Shown: positions 1 through 8,506, numbered from the stretch's first letter. The stretch is 64,000 bases of DNA from Paenibacillus lentus (GCF_003931855.1 NZ_CP034248.1:4774001-4838000), one strand, 5' to 3'. Numbers and translations: made by a program. The notes: a model not told the origin generated them from the sequence alone.

Positions 1-446
1 ATAATCATCGTTTCTCCAGCTCGTCGCATAATCTCCGTAAATGACATTCCGGCCTTAACCTCGCCGAAGTGAATCGGGCTAATTTCGGCAATATCCACAT
101 GACTAACGGGAACTCCCTCCTCCTCCGTCAAATGAAATACCAGTCCAGCCTTCTCCAGCTTGAGCCATGCTGCCCCTGCATCGTCCGCTCCCTCTACAGG
201 AGCTTCTTGAAAATCCTGCTGAAGCGTATCGATTAGAGATGCTTTATCCATTCCCATATAATGAATAAAGCGCTCGTAGAAGTCCTGGTTTTTCAAATCA
301 TATGCAGCATCGAATTTAGCCCTAGTATCACTATTAGCAGTTGGTGTTATCTCAGTCCCTCCTGACTTCCGTGCTTTCCCTCCGCAAGCCGTTAACATAA
401 TGACACTTAATGAAATCAACGTCCAGAATAATATTTTTCGTTTCAC
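1..446 (-). CDS. Lipoprotein, 3' end beyond window
   Basis: The reading frame starts with GTG at 446 and runs off the left edge, so the C-terminus is not seen. The first residues form a lipoprotein signal peptide: Lys/Arg start, hydrophobic stretch and lipobox L-T-A-C, with the acylated Cys at about residue 21. The visible remainder (about 128 residues) is acidic and is not a family I recognise. Its GTG overlaps the TGA stop of the upstream cell-wall hydrolase (sequence GTGA), so the two are probably translationally coupled. Its job may be linked to that enzyme at the cell surface; this is inference. The lipoprotein call is firm, the function unknown. Confidence 0.75.
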   Translation of the reverse strand, partial: MKRKILFWTLISLSVIMLTACGGKARKSGGTEITPTANSDTRAKFDAAYDLKNQDFYERFIHYMGMDKASLIDTLQQDFQEAPVEGADDAGAAWLKLEKAGLVFHLTEEEGVPVSHVDIAEISPIHFGEVKAGMSFTEIMRRAGETMI

Positions 447-1867
447 TTGATAGTTCCCACCTTTTTACCATTTTGACCGTAGACACTTCCGTCATCTGCA
501 ATAATTCGACGTACCGAAATGGGTTTTTGAGTTTTTAGCCAATACCCCTTAAGTTCAGATATTTTCACATTTCCTCCTTTAGAATTTGATCCACTTTCGT
601 GAATAAACTGCCCATTCCCCAAATAGATTCCTACATGACCTACCTGAGATGAATTGGGCGAAGTAAATAGGATTAAATCCCCTTTCTTCAAGTTAGAAGT
701 ATCGAAGCTTCCGGCATCTTTTTTTCCAGCAGTCCACACTTCTTGTCCAGAATTAATTTGAGTACGTGTATTAGCGCCAATGTCTATGTTTTCGCATACA
801 TCCAGATCACGCAGGATCGTTCGATAAATAGCCGACGTAAAATCTGAGCAGTCCATGGCTTTAGGAGGTGACTTGGGATCCATATACTTTGGCCGGTTTC
901 CGTCCATATAGTAGGGTACTTTACCTTCGAATTGTTTGGCCAGTTCGAGCACCTCTTCTCTTGCCCCTTCAGTTCCCTTCTTTGATATATTAGTCGAGCC
1001 CGGGTTTGCAAGGGGAACGGAAGGAATCGCTTGTGGACTCTCTTGCTTAGGTATATCTATGATAGACAACAACATGACCGCAACCCCCGGGTTTTTATCC
1101 ACCACAGGTCCATAGGTAAAAACACCGTCTTTATAGTACTTTCCTTCCAGTGGAATATTTGAACCGCTAAATACATATACGCTGTTAACCTTATGATTAA
1201 TGTAGCCGAGACCGTTATAATACTCAGCAAATGTCATCATTTTAGCGACATCCTTGGAAGTGCTGTCTATGCCTACCACATCACGAATGTATTTCTTTTG
1301 GTTCAGCGCATGAATTGCCGCCTCTTCCCAATCTGTGAAAAAGATACCCTTGGGGACATTTACGGTTTTTTTGCCAAGCGGATCCCCGTTATGTAGATAC
1401 CTACTAAAATCACCCGAGCTTTCTCTCCAATGTATAGCCGCAATCAGCTCTGGAGGAACACCCGTTTTTTGGGAAACTGTCTCGTATTTTTGTTTGTTTT
1501 TTGCATAGTGCTTTTGAAACTTCTCTAGTGAGTTCATAACTGCTTTATTGGATGTGTCCCGAGTTATATGCGGAACAAGCCATTGATTACGCTCGTATAT
1601 AGCCTTGATCTTTTGGGTCTTTCCTTTTATATTTTTGATTTTTACATTGGTCTCTGTCAATTTAGATAGATCAAGATTTTCCGGTGGCTTAGTTACTACA
1701 TTCACTGTCTCCGACACCCTCAAATAATTCCCCGCAGGCCCCGCTCCCGCCCACAAATGCATATAGCCTACGCCGTCGACCATCGCCGAGGACAAGGCAT
1801 ACTTGTCCTTCAGAATCTCGCGAACCTTCTCCGCATAAGTGTGGGCGCCGTCCATTTCTTTTGTCAT
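443..1867 (-). CDS. Cell-wall hydrolase: lysozyme-like domain plus NlpC/P60
   Basis: A 474-residue protein with two peptidoglycan-cleaving modules. Residues 115-265 resemble a lysozyme/transglycosylase-type domain with a candidate catalytic Glu149 in HWRESSG. Residues 300-445 are an NlpC/P60 endopeptidase with Cys340 (DCSDF), His411 (GHVGIYLG) and His423. The two-module order recalls CwlT-type enzymes of conjugative elements, but no signal peptide is visible. The start is uncertain: the ATG has only a weak ribosome site, and the frame is open upstream to the TAA that ends the WXG-like gene. The ten codons between (VAWHEYKAKG) look coding, so this may be the C-terminal part of one longer protein. 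The stop overlaps the next lipoprotein gene. Confidence 0.8.
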   Translation of the reverse strand: MTKEMDGAHTYAEKVREILKDKYALSSAMVDGVGYMHLWAGAGPAGNYLRVSETVNVVTKPPENLDLSKLTETNVKIKNIKGKTQKIKAIYERNQWLVPHITRDTSNKAVMNSLEKFQKHYAKNKQKYETVSQKTGVPPELIAAIHWRESSGDFSRYLHNGDPLGKKTVNVPKGIFFTDWEEAAIHALNQKKYIRDVVGIDSTSKDVAKMMTFAEYYNGLGYINHKVNSVYVFSGSNIPLEGKYYKDGVFTYGPVVDKNPGVAVMLLSIIDIPKQESPQAIPSVPLANPGSTNISKKGTEGAREEVLELAKQFEGKVPYYMDGNRPKYMDPKSPPKAMDCSDFTSAIYRTILRDLDVCENIDIGANTRTQINSGQEVWTAGKKDAGSFDTSNLKKGDLILFTSPNSSQVGHVGIYLGNGQFIHESGSNSKGGNVKISELKGYWLKTQKPISVRRIIADDGSVYGQNGKKVGTIK

Positions 1868-1897
1868 GCCTTTGGCCTTGTACTCATGCCAGGCGAC

Positions 1898-2776
1898 TTA
1901 GGCGCGGCCAATCTCACCTAGCTGCTTATGTATTTCGTCCACTTGCTTCTGGGCCCAGGCTCCTTGAGCCCCACCCTTCAGAACCAAGCCAAGCAAGTAT
2001 TGGTACTGGTTGTCTTCCGGCATGAGGATCGGCACAAACTTGCCATCCTTCACGATCTGCATCGAAGGATCGTACGAGCACGCCTCCAGCGCACTTCCTT
2101 TAAAGTATTCACTTATGTTGACATCCGCGCCGTAGAGCTCCTCGTCAATGTCATAACCCTTCAAAATCTCCCGCTGCTTCATCGCTTCTTTATGTGCTTG
2201 CTGCATCAAATATGTATTTCTAAACGCCTTATATACAGAATAAGCGACCTGGGCACGGGCAATGGTGTTTCTCGCTTTAAAGATCGCATCAATCCTCTCC
2301 TTGGCCTCCTTCTTCTCTTCCTCCGTGCCATGGAGGGCAAGCTGATGCAGCTTCTGAACCTCGGGATCTTGAAATAACGCATCCTCCAAATAGCTGGTCA
2401 GACCTTCTCCAGAAAGCCGGCCATTTGTCGAATAATACGTAGATGGGGATACAAACTCATACTTCTTTTTCGTACTGGTTTTTGCGGTTTCCTCATCTTT
2501 TCGATAGCGTGCCGCCGCCTCGGTTAGCACCCTCGCCTTATCCCGAAGCCCCACCGAAATGGCTTCTGCTTGCTTCCGAATCTCCTTTAAAAGGCGCTCT
2601 ATCTCATTCAGCTCACTCCTACCGTACAGCTCCGGGTACTGTTTCTGCGTATCGCGGACAAGCTGGGAAATGGATTGATTGACCTTCCGCTCCTCTCTTT
2701 CCACGAATTCACCGAATCGTTTCGTTTGCGCAGATAATTCATCTACTTTTTTAGGATCAACCTTAATACTACTCAT
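1898..2776 (-). CDS. WXG100/LXG-like helical protein
   Basis: A 292-residue, charged, almost entirely helical protein. The first 100 residues form a predicted helical hairpin typical in size and composition of WXG100/LXG-type targets of type VII (Esx/Yuk) secretion, but a clear WXG or LXG tripeptide is not obvious, so the assignment is by general appearance only. The middle has a Lys/Glu-rich coiled segment; the C-terminus holds no motif I recognise. The ATG has AAGGAAG eight bases upstream. It ends in TAA, followed in the same frame by ten codons and then the hydrolase. Together the two would give one roughly 776-residue polypeptide, and a nonsense mutation in one ancestral gene is a real possibility. 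Confidence 0.55.
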   Translation of the reverse strand: MSSIKVDPKKVDELSAQTKRFGEFVEREERKVNQSISQLVRDTQKQYPELYGRSELNEIERLLKEIRKQAEAISVGLRDKARVLTEAAARYRKDEETAKTSTKKKYEFVSPSTYYSTNGRLSGEGLTSYLEDALFQDPEVQKLHQLALHGTEEEKKEAKERIDAIFKARNTIARAQVAYSVYKAFRNTYLMQQAHKEAMKQREILKGYDIDEELYGADVNISEYFKGSALEACSYDPSMQIVKDGKFVPILMPEDNQYQYLLGLVLKGGAQGAWAQKQVDEIHKQLGEIGRA

Positions 2777-2817
2777 CCATAGCTTCCTTTCAATCGAATG
2801 TGATGGCTTCTAGCCAT

Positions 2818-3399
2818 CTATATGTACTCCCACGGGACGGTATCCAACTTCCACTTACCATCTATGTCCTCATATACGGCGTCTACTTTTATAACTTCGG
2901 TCTCTCCATCGACATCAGGCACCTCGAACGTGATTTCACTTTTTTCCTCAAAATCCGTAATCTCAATCACCTTAGCCTCTTCCCATTCAAGCATGGAACC
3001 CACTTCATAAGGCAAGAAAGCAAGCTTGTCGTTAATAACTTTGATCGGATAGGTATCCAGCATTTCACTGACCACAGCTTCCGTATAACTTGTCCTGAAA
3101 TAGGCGGTTAACTTCTCCCTCGAATCTAAATCACCGCAGAAGTAATAATAATACTCCTCCGGATCAGCCAACCTCTCCGCTAGAGAAGCAGTGCATTGTT
3201 CCCCACCCTCTGCCAAGGCGGCGTATAATTTCGCAATTGCTTCATCTTGCAGTTGAAGAACCACTTGGTCATTTAACGAAAGCGGCCCACTATCTTCCGT
3301 ATCCGTTACCCGTTTGCTGGAATTACAGCCTGTTAACAATAGGGCCGAGATTAACCCAATAATGTATAGCTGATAAAAAAATCTCCTCACGCCAGCCAT
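2818..3399 (-). CDS. Lipoprotein of unknown function
   Basis: First gene of the minus-strand cluster. I place the start at ATG 3399 (MAGVRRFFYQ), just after GAAGGAAAGG; a TTG at 3432 would add 11 residues but has no ribosome site. The protein has a lipoprotein signal peptide ending in L-L-T-G-C and a mature part of about 165 residues rich in Asp/Glu and Tyr. The C-terminal portion (EVIKVDAVYEDIDGKWKLD) resembles the small alpha-beta domains that close many Bacillales lipoproteins. It lies 41 bases upstream of the WXG-like gene, probably in one transcript. No enzymatic motif is visible. A role as partner or protector for the hydrolase is speculation. Confidence 0.75.
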   Translation of the reverse strand: MAGVRRFFYQLYIIGLISALLLTGCNSSKRVTDTEDSGPLSLNDQVVLQLQDEAIAKLYAALAEGGEQCTASLAERLADPEEYYYYFCGDLDSREKLTAYFRTSYTEAVVSEMLDTYPIKVINDKLAFLPYEVGSMLEWEEAKVIEITDFEEKSEITFEVPDVDGETEVIKVDAVYEDIDGKWKLDTVPWEYI

Positions 3400-3432
3400 C
3401 CTTTCCTTCACAGTTTCCACTTTCGATTTCAA

Positions 3433-3814
3433 GCACCGACTCAGCCTGCCATGTCCTTTACTCTAACTGGAATGAGTCTTAATTATTGTAAAATATATCA
3501 TATAATCCGAAGGGGGATTACTATTATTTTCATTAGCATTTCCTTGGTCCTGCCAGGCTTTTCACGGCATAGGCATAAGGACTTTTTCACGGAAAATGAG
3601 TAACATCATTTGATGAGAAAAAAGCCACAATCCCAATTTAGAATTCACGACTTTTGAATAGTATTCAATTTCCGTAATCCGACAAATTTTATTAATTTGT
3701 GTCAAATTTCTAACATTATCTATAAATAATTGACCACTTGACGAATAATGCTTATATTTTCAATATATTAACATTTATAGAAACTAAATCATTTGACTCT
3801 TGGAGGCGTTATTC
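3433..3814. other. Divergent intergenic region
   Basis: AT-rich stretch between the lipoprotein gene (leftward) and the Rap-like gene (rightward). The right half holds the rightward promoter described separately. I see no gene, repeat or RNA structure in the rest. Confidence 0.6.
3730..3758 (+). promoter_or_regulatory. SigA-type promoter of Rap-like/peptide genes
   Basis: TTGACC at 3730-3735, a 17-base spacer and TATATT at 3753-3758 give a near-consensus vegetative promoter. Transcription would begin near 3765, about 50 bases before the TTG start. A second -35-like TTGACG at 3738 does not have a well-spaced -10. Confidence 0.6.
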
Positions 3815-4669
3815 TTGAAAGGCATTTATTTATTATCCGATCATCATAAGCTGGATAAAGCTTTTGAATTGTTTCGGATGCATTACAGGCAGAATAAATG
3901 GGATGAAGCCGAGCAAGTGGCCGATTACATGAACGATTTAGCACATAATCTCTATCAGGAACAGCTTCAACGATCGGCAGATGGAATGAATTTCACATTA
4001 CAGACAAAGAGGCCTCTGGTTTTTTATTATGCTTACAGCTACCTAGGGAAGGCAATTGTTTACCAGGAAAAGCGACTGTTTGACCAGGCCAGAGAATATA
4101 TCATTAAATATGCGGAAATGGGGTGGTTCAACGGCTTAGACGATGAAGGGATCGAAGAGGTTGAAAGGTTTCGCTTTTTTGCTAAAGCTAATTTGTTTGC
4201 TGTAGACTTACTATCTGGAAAAAAAGAAGTGCTTGATGAGTATGTACATTTTATTCGGGAAAACGGGGAGGAATTACTTCCTGGGCTAATTGTAATTACA
4301 GAGGCTGCAAATCATCATCATTGGGATGTGAACCACATTCTGAATGAGTTTTCACAACAGTTTGACGATTTCTCCAGTTATGAAGATATGGGCAATCGCG
4401 TATACTATACCAAGCTGCTCTACCAGTTGGTGGTTTATTATTTTAAACAGAATAAATACTCGATTGCATTAAATTACATCTTAGAATTTCTATCCTTCTC
4501 TTCGAATATGGAAGCTGATAACGAGCTTAAAGTTGTAATGGCTTTGTTTGAAGAATATCGCGCATTCGCTTCAGAGGAGCAGCAGAACCAATTCAAAACT
4601 ATTATAAAAGGAGTGTTATCCAATGAAAAAAATGATTATTTCAGTTGCTATGGCGTTAACGTTTCTTAG
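3815..4669 (+). CDS. Rap/RNPP-like TPR regulator without HTH
   Basis: A 284-residue, all-helical protein made of TPR-like helix pairs, for example the stretch around KAIVYQEKRLFDQAREYIIKYA (split here over two helices) and a later KLLYQLVVYYFKQNKYSIALNYI repeat. I start it at TTG 3815 because GGAGG (3802-3806) lies eight bases upstream; the TTG at 3800 lies inside that site. The body resembles the peptide-binding TPR half of quorum-sensing regulators (Rap, PlcR, NprR), but no N-terminal DNA-binding domain is present, and it is shorter than a classical Rap (about 380). A small secreted-peptide gene overlaps its 3' end by 47 bases, the layout of rap-phr pairs. It would act in the cytoplasm by binding a partner protein; the partner is unknown. 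Confidence 0.7.
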   Translation: MKGIYLLSDHHKLDKAFELFRMHYRQNKWDEAEQVADYMNDLAHNLYQEQLQRSADGMNFTLQTKRPLVFYYAYSYLGKAIVYQEKRLFDQAREYIIKYAEMGWFNGLDDEGIEEVERFRFFAKANLFAVDLLSGKKEVLDEYVHFIRENGEELLPGLIVITEAANHHHWDVNHILNEFSQQFDDFSSYEDMGNRVYYTKLLYQLVVYYFKQNKYSIALNYILEFLSFSSNMEADNELKVVMALFEEYRAFASEEQQNQFKTIIKGVLSNEKNDYFSCYGVNVS

Positions 4670-4730
4670 TATTATAGTTCCTGTCGAAACCACCTCAATT
4701 ACTCCACATCACCATGGCGTGAACGGTTAA
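4623..4730 (+). CDS. Phr-like secreted signalling peptide precursor
   Basis: A 35-codon gene starting at ATG 4623, preceded by AGGAG about nine bases upstream, inside the 3' end of the Rap-like gene in another frame. The product begins MKKMIISVAMALTFLSIIV, a Lys-Lys start and hydrophobic core typical of a Sec signal peptide, followed by a short polar tail PVETTSITPHHHGVNG. Size, position and organisation match Phr/PapR-type pro-peptides that are exported, trimmed to 5-10 residues, re-imported by an oligopeptide permease and bound by the TPR receptor. The His-rich mature region is unusual. Processing site and function are inference; the open frame and ribosome site are direct observations. Confidence 0.7.
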   Translation: MKKMIISVAMALTFLSIIVPVETTSITPHHHGVNG

Positions 4731-4739
4731 TTCACGAAT

Positions 4740-4782
4740 AACGACCTGGCCTTTGCACTAACATGCTCTGGTCGGGTCGTTC
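4740..4782 (+). terminator. Hairpin after peptide gene
   Basis: AACGACC and GGTCGTT form a 7-bp stem, extended imperfectly inward, ten bases after the peptide stop. The downstream T tract is short (TTCTATTA). It may serve both the peptide gene and the convergent DUF2569 gene. Confidence 0.5.
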
Positions 4783-4800
4783 TATTATGCAAATAAGCCT

Positions 4801-5352
4801 CTACCTGACAAACGTATTCCTCACGCGTTTAGATTTCAAAAAATAAGGTACCCAGATGGCAAATGAAACCGCGGATCTGAACAAATGCATAAATAATAAG
4901 CCATCATCCATTTGTGCCGCTATCGGGTTTTGATAGATCAGTACAAAGTCAATGATCGTAGAGATGAATTGAGAACTATACAGAATAACCAATAAGCGGG
5001 GTACTATCGATTTTTTTCGATAAAACATAAATATACTCCATATCAGCAACCCGATAAAGAAGGTGTTATACAACGTTTCAAAAACAATCGTAATCCCCCA
5101 CAAAGGATGATACAGCTCGGATGACTTGGAGGTAAGCGCACGCCAGTATTCGCTATCAAATACGCTGGCATAAAACTCTGGCATTTGTATAAATAGCCCT
5201 ACTAATGACGTAAGCAGTCCGAACTGTACTACAATCAACCATCCACCTAGCCCCGAGACACCTAGTAAGCGATCAGGATTAAAGGTATGCTGACTTTTCT
5301 TAGAATGATTTGGTAGCAAATTAATCTGCACTTCGAAGCACTTCCCTTGCAT
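4801..5352 (-). CDS. DUF2569 family membrane protein
   Basis: A 183-residue protein with a Gly-rich entry (GVSGLGGWL), four predicted transmembrane helices and the typical end PYFLKSKRVRNTFVR; these mark the DUF2569 family of uncharacterised bacterial inner-membrane proteins. The function is not known. The start is uncertain: ATG 5352 lacks a ribosome site, whereas GTG 5331 has AGGGAAG eight to nine bases upstream and would give a 176-residue protein. It stands alone, converging on the Rap-like/peptide unit. Confidence 0.8.
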   Translation of the reverse strand: MQGKCFEVQINLLPNHSKKSQHTFNPDRLLGVSGLGGWLIVVQFGLLTSLVGLFIQMPEFYASVFDSEYWRALTSKSSELYHPLWGITIVFETLYNTFFIGLLIWSIFMFYRKKSIVPRLLVILYSSQFISTIIDFVLIYQNPIAAQMDDGLLFMHLFRSAVSFAIWVPYFLKSKRVRNTFVR

Positions 5353-5670
5353 TATGTACTATCATTATTGATAAAATCAGTTTTATATGTATGCATATGA
5401 GCTTACCATCTTCCCCTTTTTAGAATATTTGCTAGTTGTGTATCCTCTTCGACTTTCTCTCTATCACTCTCCTTTTTTCCTCAAATAAGTAGTATAAGCC
5501 TTTTGAAAAGCTATAGCATGAGCCTTTTTCCTTATTTGTAAATAAAGAACAACGGCTTAATTGCGTAGATTATTTAGATAAAACATCCTAATTGTCGAGG
5601 ATGATTACTAAGTAGTTATGTTTGCCACTGATAAACTTGTCTACACTTTTAATATAGAGAGGTGTGGACT
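5353..5670. other. Intergenic region
   Basis: AT-rich region between the DUF2569 gene and the broken XRE gene. The last bases hold GAGAGGTG, the ribosome site of the XRE gene. I see no other gene, repeat or structured RNA. Confidence 0.5.
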
Positions 5671-6011
5671 ATGACCGAAAAGGATATTTTAAAACTCGTA
5701 GGCGCTCGAGTTAAAGCCTTAAGGAAAGAGCAGGGTTTGTCACAAGAAGCACTTGTAGAAAAAGGTGGGTTCCACTTTTCATACATCGGACAAATCGAGA
5801 GAGCGAAAAGAACATTTCTTTGTTGAACTTGGCTAAAATAGCCGCAACGTTGGATGTCAGTGTCGCTCAACTTTTCGCATATATCAATGAGGGCAGTGAA
5901 TTGGCTAATGCTGATCTGAAGGACATCGTAATGATGCTTAGAAATGCTAAGCCTGAACAAGTGCGGATGGCGAAGAACGTCATTCAAGAGATTGTGAATC
6001 CGAAGGGGTAA
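5671..6011 (+). pseudogene. XRE-family regulator, frameshifted
   Basis: ATG 5671, after GAGAGGTG, opens a frame for a helix-turn-helix regulator of the SinR/XRE type (LRKEQGLSQEALVEKGGFHFSYIGQIERAKR). The frame then runs into TGA. A one-base shift at about 5806-5815, in the A-rich run of gcgaaaagaaca, restores the expected continuation (N-I-S-L-L-N-L-A-K-I-A-A-T-L-D-V) and leads to a normal stop at 6009-6011, giving about 114 residues. One missing A explains the break. It is either a recent pseudogene or a sequencing error. The N-terminal part alone lacks the end of the DNA-binding domain and would not work. No linked target gene is evident. Confidence 0.75.
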
Positions 6012-6043
6012 AACGGGTTCCTCCAATGCTTGTGCTTAGGAAG

Positions 6044-6089
6044 AAGTGACCCACTCCATAGGTTGGCCAACCTATGGAGTGGGTCACTT
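6044..6089 (+). terminator. Perfect 23-bp palindromic terminator
   Basis: A 46-base perfect palindrome centred on GGTTGGCCAACC with outer arms AAGTGACCCACTCC, followed by seven T on the plus strand. It ends the XRE unit and may also stop leftward transcription of the stalk-domain gene at 6114. A close relative sits at 24150-24191. Confidence 0.85.
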
Positions 6090-6113
6090 TTTTTATATTC
6101 TATTGTGTATTTT

Positions 6114-7823
6114 CTAAATCTCATTCAACGGAATCGTATAGAAAATACGCTTGCCTTTTTTATCCACAAACCAAATAATCTCGTCTTCTACGATAACCGG
6201 ATCACAATCGGAGAGTACAAATTTAGGAATACTGTTGATTTCACCAACAACATTCCCACTGCCGTCAACCTCTACATACCTAACGCCGAGCGGCATACGT
6301 TCATGATCAAATTCCTGCCACAAGACCATGAAACGATTATCGTCTATTTTTACTAATTTGGGGACAGAGCCAATATGATCCGTACCCGAGGTATATTTCG
6401 CTATAGTTATGTTATTAACTTTATCACTAGTCAAATTAGTACGTGGCACTACAGCAAGCATGATATCGCGAACATCCTTATCAAGCCCGACCATCTCGAA
6501 ATTGGTAAATGATTGCACCTTAGAGTAGTCAACCTTGTTATAGGCAGTTATATAATGCGTAGAGGATATCTCCATTCCCCCAAGAGAGACTCCAGTCATA
6601 TTTGCCCCAATATTTCCAGGAATACGAAGCAAATCTACTTCCTTATACTGTGATCCGTTTCCTTTATGAAGCACAATCGACCGGGGATACGCATCACCGT
6701 GATCCACCAAGACATGTTCTTTCCCATCGTATTTTACAAACTGGTCAAAGGAATGACTAACATGATTCTTCTGAAATGCTCCTATATCATTGGTTAAGCT
6801 CATATTCGATGTATTAATAATTAGAGTGAGCTGAGACTGATGATTCTTACCATCTGAGCCTGTATATCTCAATCGTGACGTATGTAATACCAGTTCATCA
6901 CCATTTTCAGCCATCCTGGGGGCTGCTGAACGAAACGGCTGAATTGTGATGCTCTCTCCACCCTTAATAGAGACACTGTCGATCCTGTTAAAGCTTTTAT
7001 CATAGCGAACGACTCGGATAACTTCCTTACTATTGTTCTCTTCCTCATTATCTTGTCCATAAGCAATATAGTTGTATTTCTCCCCATTGTAAAAGGCCCC
7101 ATAGTGTGGCAATTCAAGAGGAAGCTCTTTGCTTGATGTTACTTCATAGTCCTTATTGTATGAATCGATTCGAACATGTTCCTCATCTACGGTTACACTG
7201 CTGAACGTACCATCGCTATTACTTATTAAATGGGAACGGATCGGTTCGCTCCATCTTGAGAAGTAAGACTGAACAGTATTCTCTTTCCCCACTTTTGTAC
7301 CTGCCGCTTGATACGCATTTTCAGGTAGGTATGGATTTACAACAATACGATTGGTTCCTGAATCAAACGAAACATCAAATTTTAATACTTGAGCCAGATC
7401 CCTGAGCTGAAAATAGGTGTTGTCCTCAATATTGTACGCTCGTATAGAATGAAGCTCCCCGTCAATAATAACCTTTGCTGTTGATAGCTTGGCTTCATAC
7501 AATTTGCCAGAACTATAGTAAGGGGTATGGAATGACTCCTTGGCTGAATAAGCCTTATCTGTAGTTAATTCAATCGCATTCTGGGCATTGTTCCAGGTAA
7601 TATCGAATTGACTATCAGATCCTGATAAATGACTTGCCAAATCACGTAAACGAAAATAATTGTAATTCTTAATATTAAATCCGGAGCTGCGCACAATCTT
7701 GCCATCAATAATGACTTGGCTATCGCTCACCGTGGCATTTATATTCCCTTCTGCATAACTCACCGATGCCTCTGCGAATAAAAAGAGACATAGCCCTAAC
7801 AACAACGTATTAATCCTTCTCAT
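6114..7823 (-). CDS. Secreted stalk-domain protein (copper amine oxidase N-like repeats)
   Basis: A 569-residue exported protein. I start it at ATG 7823 (MRRINTLLLG), five bases after GGAGG; the frame is open to a TTG at 7862. A signal peptide ending near SVSYA is followed by two copies of the copper-amine-oxidase N-terminal 'stalk' unit, each with a VIIDGK/VIIDGE entry and a later LRDLA motif (about residues 30-90 and 110-165). The remaining 400 residues are beta-rich, perhaps propeller-like, with no recognised family. The catalytic oxidase domain is absent, as is usual for these Paenibacillus wall-associated proteins. Function unknown; cell-surface location is well supported. Confidence 0.75.
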   Translation of the reverse strand: MRRINTLLLGLCLFLFAEASVSYAEGNINATVSDSQVIIDGKIVRSSGFNIKNYNYFRLRDLASHLSGSDSQFDITWNNAQNAIELTTDKAYSAKESFHTPYYSSGKLYEAKLSTAKVIIDGELHSIRAYNIEDNTYFQLRDLAQVLKFDVSFDSGTNRIVVNPYLPENAYQAAGTKVGKENTVQSYFSRWSEPIRSHLISNSDGTFSSVTVDEEHVRIDSYNKDYEVTSSKELPLELPHYGAFYNGEKYNYIAYGQDNEEENNSKEVIRVVRYDKSFNRIDSVSIKGGESITIQPFRSAAPRMAENGDELVLHTSRLRYTGSDGKNHQSQLTLIINTSNMSLTNDIGAFQKNHVSHSFDQFVKYDGKEHVLVDHGDAYPRSIVLHKGNGSQYKEVDLLRIPGNIGANMTGVSLGGMEISSTHYITAYNKVDYSKVQSFTNFEMVGLDKDVRDIMLAVVPRTNLTSDKVNNITIAKYTSGTDHIGSVPKLVKIDDNRFMVLWQEFDHERMPLGVRYVEVDGSGNVVGEINSIPKFVLSDCDPVIVEDEIIWFVDKKGKRIFYTIPLNEI

Positions 7824-8054
7824 CTTAGCCTCCACTTTTAAACTGTAGTACTTACTGTGCAATCATTCTTAAGATATTCTGCTCTCTAATTCTAGCACCT
7901 CACCTCTTACACTCCAGACCTTTAGACCTATTTTTAGTTAAAATCAGTTCTATCATATCACTATATTATGGATATATCATAAATGTTTTTTTAAAACAGA
8001 AAATAGCTCATCATACAATAAAATAAGATACAGGCTAGGAGCCACACTGAAGGA

Positions 8055-8441
8055 TTGATTCTGTTTGCTCCGTTAGACGTTCACTTTAATGAGGCTAATA
8101 TTCTGCAGCCCGATATTATTTTTATCCGCAACGAGAACCTTCATATTATCAAGGACGGGTACATTAAAGGCGTTCCCGATCTGCTGATTGAAATTTTGTC
8201 TCCAAGCTCTGGAGCTATGGACAAGATAAAGAAAAAAGCCGTCTATGAACAATTCGGAGTTAGAGAGTACTGGATCGTCGATCCCCACTATGCCACAGTT
8301 GATCAATTCCTTCTCGTTGATGAGAAATATCAACTATCAGAGACTTTTGACAGCTTGGGGAAGATCCGGTCGCCTCACCTGACGTGCCTGTCCGTGGAAT
8401 TAGATAAGATGTTCCAAGCAGCAAATCGGTTTGGGGAGTAG
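8055..8441 (+). pseudogene. Uma2-type nuclease fragment, 5' truncated
   Basis: The frame encodes the C-terminal two-thirds of a Uma2 (DUF820) PD-(D/E)XK protein: QPDIIFI, then PDLLIEILSPSS, a Lys-rich helix and YWIVDP, the family's hallmark order. The usual first 65-75 residues are missing; the sequence upstream of the TTG at 8055 is AT-rich and non-coding in all frames. Residues just before the TTG still read like the family (HTEGLILFAPLDVHF), which suggests truncation, not a short gene. It lies beside a type I restriction system. The core acidic residues are present, but folding without the N-terminus is doubtful. Confidence 0.65.
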
Positions 8442-8466
8442 GGCGGGGTTTCCTATAAAATGAAAA

Positions 8467-8489
8467 CGCCACAGTTACCAACCATGGCG
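8467..8489 (-). terminator. Terminator of hsd operon
   Basis: On the minus strand, CGCCAT and GTGGCG form a short stem after the hsdR stop, followed by TTTTCATTTTAT. Modest stem, reasonable T tract. Confidence 0.5.
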
Positions 8490-8506
8490 CTGTGCTTATC
8501 ACTAAA

